Positions 7,240 through 9,726 of a DNA stretch of 9,726 bases are shown piece after piece. Position numbers and translations under genes: made by a program. How positions within the stretch are numbered: the stretch's first letter is position 1; the number at the start of each line of letters is the position of its first letter. A model generated the notes under the pieces. That model was not told the origin of the DNA, ran no database searches, and saw only the letters and a list, made by a program, of their open reading frames with translations. This DNA comes from Ferruginibacter sp. (lineage in GTDB: Bacteria; Bacteroidota; Bacteroidia; Chitinophagales; Chitinophagaceae): the NCBI GenBank assembly GCA_025357775.1, contig JANXOQ010000254.1:1-9726 (forward strand), written 5' to 3'.

Positions 7240-9103
7240 TATATCCACTCTGATATTGGTTTTCAATTTTTTTGAGTGTTGTTTTTTGTACTACGGATTT
7301 TCGTTTTCGGAAGGGTTGGTATTTTAGTTTTAGTATATCTTGGATACGTTGTAAGTTTTTGTTTGGTATGGAGCATTTTCTAATGCTTACTGTTTTATCA
7401 AAAGTATTTTGCCCGCTAGTTGTTATTACTTTTTGGGTGTTGGCTATGCGTACAATTTCTGTCCAATTGCTGTTTATGTTATGGGCTTTTAGTTCATGCC
7501 TAATGCTGTTTACAAGCCAGTAGGCTAATATACCAAGGTGTAAGTGTGCCATGGTGCTTTTATCATTTTTATGATAAATGGGGCGTAGGTCTAGGTCTGT
7601 TTTTAGGGTGCGAAAGCTGTTTTCTATTTCTCTTATGCTGTTGTAAATGTTCCATATTACTACTTCATCTTTTATAGGAAGATTGGTGCGCAAAAAATAA
7701 ATACCAAGTCCTTCTTGTTTTTGAGCAAATTTTTCGGGGTCTTTTTGCCAATATATATCTGTAGCTAGTTTTGTTTTTTCATCTACCACTACGCTTATGT
7801 TGTAGTACTGTTGTGTGCTTGCATACCGCTGTTTTGCCCTGCCTATTCTTTCATATACTTTATCGGCTTTTTTTATACCGCCTTTGCCATGTATGGCTTT
7901 GTGTATTTTTTGTAATTGCTCTTCAAAGCGTTTTTCAAATTGGCTTTTCATGCCCGTTTCTTTGGCAGCTTTGGCATCGCTTTTTACTTCTAAATAATAA
8001 TCGGTATTGGTAGCTGTTTGTATGGCTTTTAGGCGAACGGTTTGTTTTGATTTTGTTTCTAACAATACAGTGAGCCTATCTTTTATGGTGCTGTAATTTT
8101 TTAGTTTGGTACGGCTTACACATAAATAATGGTAGCCTTTTTGTTCTATTAACGCTAGGTTTTCTGCTGTGGCAATGCCTGCATCTAGCACTACTACTGC
8201 TTTGTGTGAGCAGGTATGGGTGGCTAGTTTGTCTATCATGGTAGAGAGGGTGTTACAGTCTGCAATATTGCCTTCATGTATGGCAGTGTATTTTATAAAG
8301 CCTTCTACATTTACTACCATGGCTAGTACTACTAGTTTTGCATCGTTGCGCTTTTCTTTGCTTCTGCCAAATTGGGCTAGGCTGCTATTTTGTTTACGAC
8401 CCTCAAAATAAGTATTGGTTAAATCATACAGATTTATTTTATCTTCTAATTCAAAGAGGGTATTGGTTCTGTTAGATAAATGTTTTTCTAATCCATCTTT
8501 TACATCGTATAAGTTTAAGGCACTTGTATATAATTTATCTTTGGTTATCTGCTCCATATCATAACCTGTTACCTCACATATGGCAGAGTTTTCTTTTATC
8601 CAACTACTTGTTTGTAGCTCGCTTGCAGGATATACAGCTCGGCTTATTACATGGGTGGCTGCTAGTTGTATTTGTTTTTCTGCCCACCCTTGGCTTTGCA
8701 AAAACTCGGTTATTTGTAGCTTGTTCCATGTGTTGTAGCATATCCATTCTGCACCTATTTCTCGTACATTGCTGTGCTGTAGGGTGTCTACATCTACCTG
8801 CCTGTGGGCTTTTTCAACATCTACCTTTTTATTTGTTAAGAGCTGTTGCCAAAAATTTTCTACATACTGCTTTACTAATACATCTGTTTCTTCAAACAGG
8901 GTAGATTGTTTGTTGTATAAATTATTGAGGTGTGTGCGTATGCTGTTGAGTTGTTCTACACTTACACCCATCATAAAACCTACATTGAGCAATGTACGAT
9001 GGCATATTCTATCATCCATATTACGATAGCTTTCTACTAAACGGTAATAACTATCTAGCTTTCCTGTTTGTGGATTGTGTCGTATGGTACTCTTAAAATA
9101 CAT
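7223..9103 (-). CDS. IS1634-family transposase (DDE type)
   Basis: A 626-residue, apparently full-length transposase that would cut and join the ends of its own element. The RNase-H-like catalytic core shows Asp227 in LYDLTNTYFEG, Asp307 in VVVLDAGIA and Glu494 in REIENSFRTLK. The latter sits in a Y...R..E......K signature (Tyr487, Arg491, Glu494, Lys501) typical of the IS4/IS1634 group. It is followed by DLRPIYHKND and the AHLHLGILAYWLV helix seen in this family. A long insertion between the second Asp and the Glu (about 330-480), rich in Lys and Glu, is usual for IS1634. The N-terminal part (MYFKSTIRHNPQTGKLDSYYRLVESYR) matches the family start. There is no frameshift. By eye its coding strand is richer in G than the neighbouring genes, in line with recent arrival. 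Confidence 0.93.
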   Translation of the reverse strand: MYFKSTIRHNPQTGKLDSYYRLVESYRNMDDRICHRTLLNVGFMMGVSVEQLNSIRTHLNNLYNKQSTLFEETDVLVKQYVENFWQQLLTNKKVDVEKAHRQVDVDTLQHSNVREIGAEWICYNTWNKLQITEFLQSQGWAEKQIQLAATHVISRAVYPASELQTSSWIKENSAICEVTGYDMEQITKDKLYTSALNLYDVKDGLEKHLSNRTNTLFELEDKINLYDLTNTYFEGRKQNSSLAQFGRSKEKRNDAKLVVLAMVVNVEGFIKYTAIHEGNIADCNTLSTMIDKLATHTCSHKAVVVLDAGIATAENLALIEQKGYHYLCVSRTKLKNYSTIKDRLTVLLETKSKQTVRLKAIQTATNTDYYLEVKSDAKAAKETGMKSQFEKRFEEQLQKIHKAIHGKGGIKKADKVYERIGRAKQRYASTQQYYNISVVVDEKTKLATDIYWQKDPEKFAQKQEGLGIYFLRTNLPIKDEVVIWNIYNSIREIENSFRTLKTDLDLRPIYHKNDKSTMAHLHLGILAYWLVNSIRHELKAHNINSNWTEIVRIANTQKVITTSGQNTFDKTVSIRKCSIPNKNLQRIQDILKLKYQPFRKRKSVVQKTTLKKIENQYQSGYSCKVG

Positions 9104-9269
9104 GACTACAAAGTTGATATACTGTTACCAAATACGAACACCCCCTTGTGTACTACAAATTTTTTTAGCCCTCTACAATGCCATAGAAAGTTTTTTGCTG
9201 TACACTCCTACGGGTATGAAGAGAAAATATTTTTAAAAAACAGGAAAATATTTTTGAAAGGAGGGATTT
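9104..9269 (-). other. Transposase leader with paired 12-bp repeats
   Basis: The stretch between the right terminal repeat and the start codon holds no gene. GAAAATATTTTT occurs twice on the plus strand (9223-9234 and 9244-9255), starts 21 bp apart, and each copy is nearly palindromic. Such subterminal repeats may bind the transposase or hold the promoter. No clear TAnnTTTG box is found; CAACTTTG just before the ATG is too close to the start to serve a normal leader. Confidence 0.4.
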
Positions 9270-9286
9270 GCTGCAAGGTGGGTTAA
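9270..9286. repeat. Right terminal inverted repeat of the insertion sequence
   Basis: GCTGCAAGGTGGGTTAA is the inverted partner of 7223-7239 with one mismatch. It lies at the promoter end of the transposase gene. Confidence 0.85.
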
Positions 9287-9288
9287 AA

Positions 9289-9297
9289 ATTATTTAA
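9289..9297. repeat. Right copy of the 9-bp direct repeat flanking the insertion sequence
   Basis: ATTATTTAA is identical to 7218-7226 and begins two bases outside the right terminal repeat. It is a candidate target-site duplication, although longer than the five to six bases usual for IS1634. Confidence 0.4.
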
Positions 9298-9319
9298 TTT
9301 TAGATAAGTTAAAACAAAA

Positions 9320-9370
9320 ATGAAAATATATCCAATTTATGAAGCAAAATTGAAAGAATTTGTGATGTAA
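9320..9370 (+). CDS. Tiny ORF of 16 codons, possible gene fragment
   Basis: An ATG after an A-rich leader (AAAACAAAAATG) opens a 16-codon frame reading MKIYPIYEAKLKEFVM, then TAA. The composition is that of a protein N-terminus, but the frame does not continue. It could be the truncated start of a gene damaged near the insertion, a leader peptide, or chance. It is too short for homology-based judgement by eye. Confidence 0.15.
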   Translation: MKIYPIYEAKLKEFVM

Positions 9371-9578
9371 AATTAAATGTTATAAAGGCATTTTTTGAAT
9401 GAAATAGTAAAATATAAATTCAAAAGTGAGCTAAAGTTTATTTTAGATTAGTACTCGTATTAATGTCAAAAAAAATAAATTTTTAAGGAAGCTAGTTTGG
9501 CTCATACAACTAATTAAACATTAATTGAATATTTCCATATATCACAAACATTGGACCAAATTGTGTAACAAACTTTAC

Positions 9579-9628
9579 TTAGTTAAGTAATTTGAAAGAA
9601 TCTGTTCGGCAAACAAATACTTAACTAA
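9579..9628. repeat. Long imperfect inverted repeat (hairpin with 19-base loop)
   Basis: TTAGTTAAGTAATTTG (9579-9594) pairs with CAAATACTTAACTAA (9614-9628): 15 pairs with a single bulged A. The loop contains CTGTTCGGC. The left arm also holds its own small palindrome ACTTAGTTAAGT (9577-9588). Neither side is followed by a T-run, so it is not a standard terminator. It begins 12 bases after the stop of the partial ORF at the right edge and may be a 3' RNA structure, an operator or a recombination site. Confidence 0.5.
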
Positions 9629-9640
9629 CCTGTTGTGCGG

Positions 9641-9726
9641 TTAAACAGCCAATGCATGTTTTAAGTGATTGATAGGTTTGTTATTTTGATAATTAAAAGT
9701 TTGTAATACAGTAACAGCAGCCATTT
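9641..9726 (-). CDS. Partial or very small ORF at the window edge, unknown function
   Basis: The minus strand is open from the window edge to a TAA at 9641-9643. It contains an ATG at 9722-9724 and 27 codons reading MAAVTVLQTFNYQNN and then KPINHLKHALAV. The ATG may be an internal methionine of a longer gene whose 5' part lies outside the window, or the start of a very short peptide. I do not recognise a family. A hairpin follows the stop by 12 bases. Confidence 0.3.
   Translation of the reverse strand, partial: MAAVTVLQTFNYQNNKPINHLKHALAV

Larger units (their letters stand above)
7223..9286 (-). mobile_element. Complete IS1634-like insertion sequence, about 2.06 kb
   Basis: A single transposase gene fills the element, bounded by terminal inverted repeats TTAACCCACTTTGCAGC (7223-7239) and the complement of GCTGCAAGGTGGGTTAA (9270-9286), matching at 16 of 17 positions. 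Length, a single long DDE gene and its motifs fit the IS1634 family. The last codons and TAA of the transposase lie inside the left repeat, and 183 bases of leader separate the start codon from the right end. The element reads in the same direction as the receptor operon and ends 110 bases before its start. A nine-base direct repeat near both ends is a possible target duplication. It looks intact and potentially active. Confidence 0.88.
9287..9640. other. AT-rich intergenic stretch without a convincing gene
   Basis: Stops are frequent in all frames. The only start-led frame with protein-like composition is the 16-codon plus-strand ORF at 9320-9370. The right copy of the 9-bp repeat lies at 9289-9297 and a long inverted repeat at 9579-9628. 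No tRNA, rRNA or other RNA gene is recognised. If the insertion sequence is recent, this stretch was once joined to the receptor's upstream region. Confidence 0.6.

Noticed and set aside
8524..8904. Plus-strand open frame of 126 codons within the transposase gene
   Set aside because: It is antisense to a conserved transposase region, and its Leu/Cys-rich composition is typical of a shadow frame.
9068..9286. Plus-strand open frame of 72 codons crossing the transposase start and right terminal repeat
   Set aside because: It lies over the transposase 5' end and leader; its apparent CKVG ending is only the inverted repeat read on the other strand.
9463..9486. Plus-strand seven-codon ORF MSKKINF
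   Set aside because: It is too short and A-rich to support.
9557..9565. CAAATTGTG, an inverted match to the repeat at 7181-7189
   Set aside because: A single nine-base match in AT-rich DNA 2.4 kb away is compatible with chance and has no second copy at the 22-bp period.
1..9726. CRISPR array, tRNA or rRNA genes
   Set aside because: No regularly spaced repeats and no tRNA-like or rRNA-like stretches were seen on either strand.

Overview
The window is an AT-rich piece of a Bacteroidota genome. The signs are a TonB-dependent receptor with an N-terminal carboxypeptidase-like domain, a Cys-anchored surface lipoprotein, starts without Shine-Dalgarno sequences in A-rich leaders, a -7-like box of the TAnnTTTG type, and TAA stops on all six main genes. 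A Chitinophagaceae-like host is plausible but rests only on the general look of the proteins. All six main genes lie on the minus strand, so transcription runs from high to low coordinates.

Region by region, in the direction of transcription: 9641-9726 holds a short open frame cut by the window edge. 9287-9640 is an AT-rich gap with a long imperfect inverted repeat and one tiny plus-strand ORF. 7223-9286 is a complete insertion sequence of about 2.06 kb, IS1634-like, with one intact DDE transposase and matching 17-bp terminal inverted repeats. 7113-7222 is the upstream region of the receptor gene, with a 22-bp-period direct repeat beside the IS end. 4335-7112 is the TonB-dependent receptor. 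2900-4315 is a beta-helix lipoprotein. 2852-2881 is a strong intrinsic terminator. 2286-2831 is a small two-helix PepSY protein. 846-2282 is a purple-acid-phosphatase-like metallophosphoesterase. 299-841 is a secreted histidine phosphatase. 68-298 is a possible decayed coding tail, and 25-61 is a hairpin that probably ends the cluster.

How the genes may work together (inference): an outer-membrane importer and its surface lipoprotein would bind and take in a ligand. Two exported phosphatases of unrelated folds, encoded almost without gaps behind a PepSY membrane protein, would remove phosphate from phosphoesters. PepSY membrane proteins are often linked to iron or siderophore handling. The locus may therefore scavenge an organophosphate (phytate-like or nucleotide-like) or an iron-phosphoester complex. 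The substrate cannot be read from the sequence. The terminator between lipoprotein and PepSY splits the cluster into a transport half and a phosphatase half. The IS sits just upstream of the receptor in the same orientation and could influence its expression.
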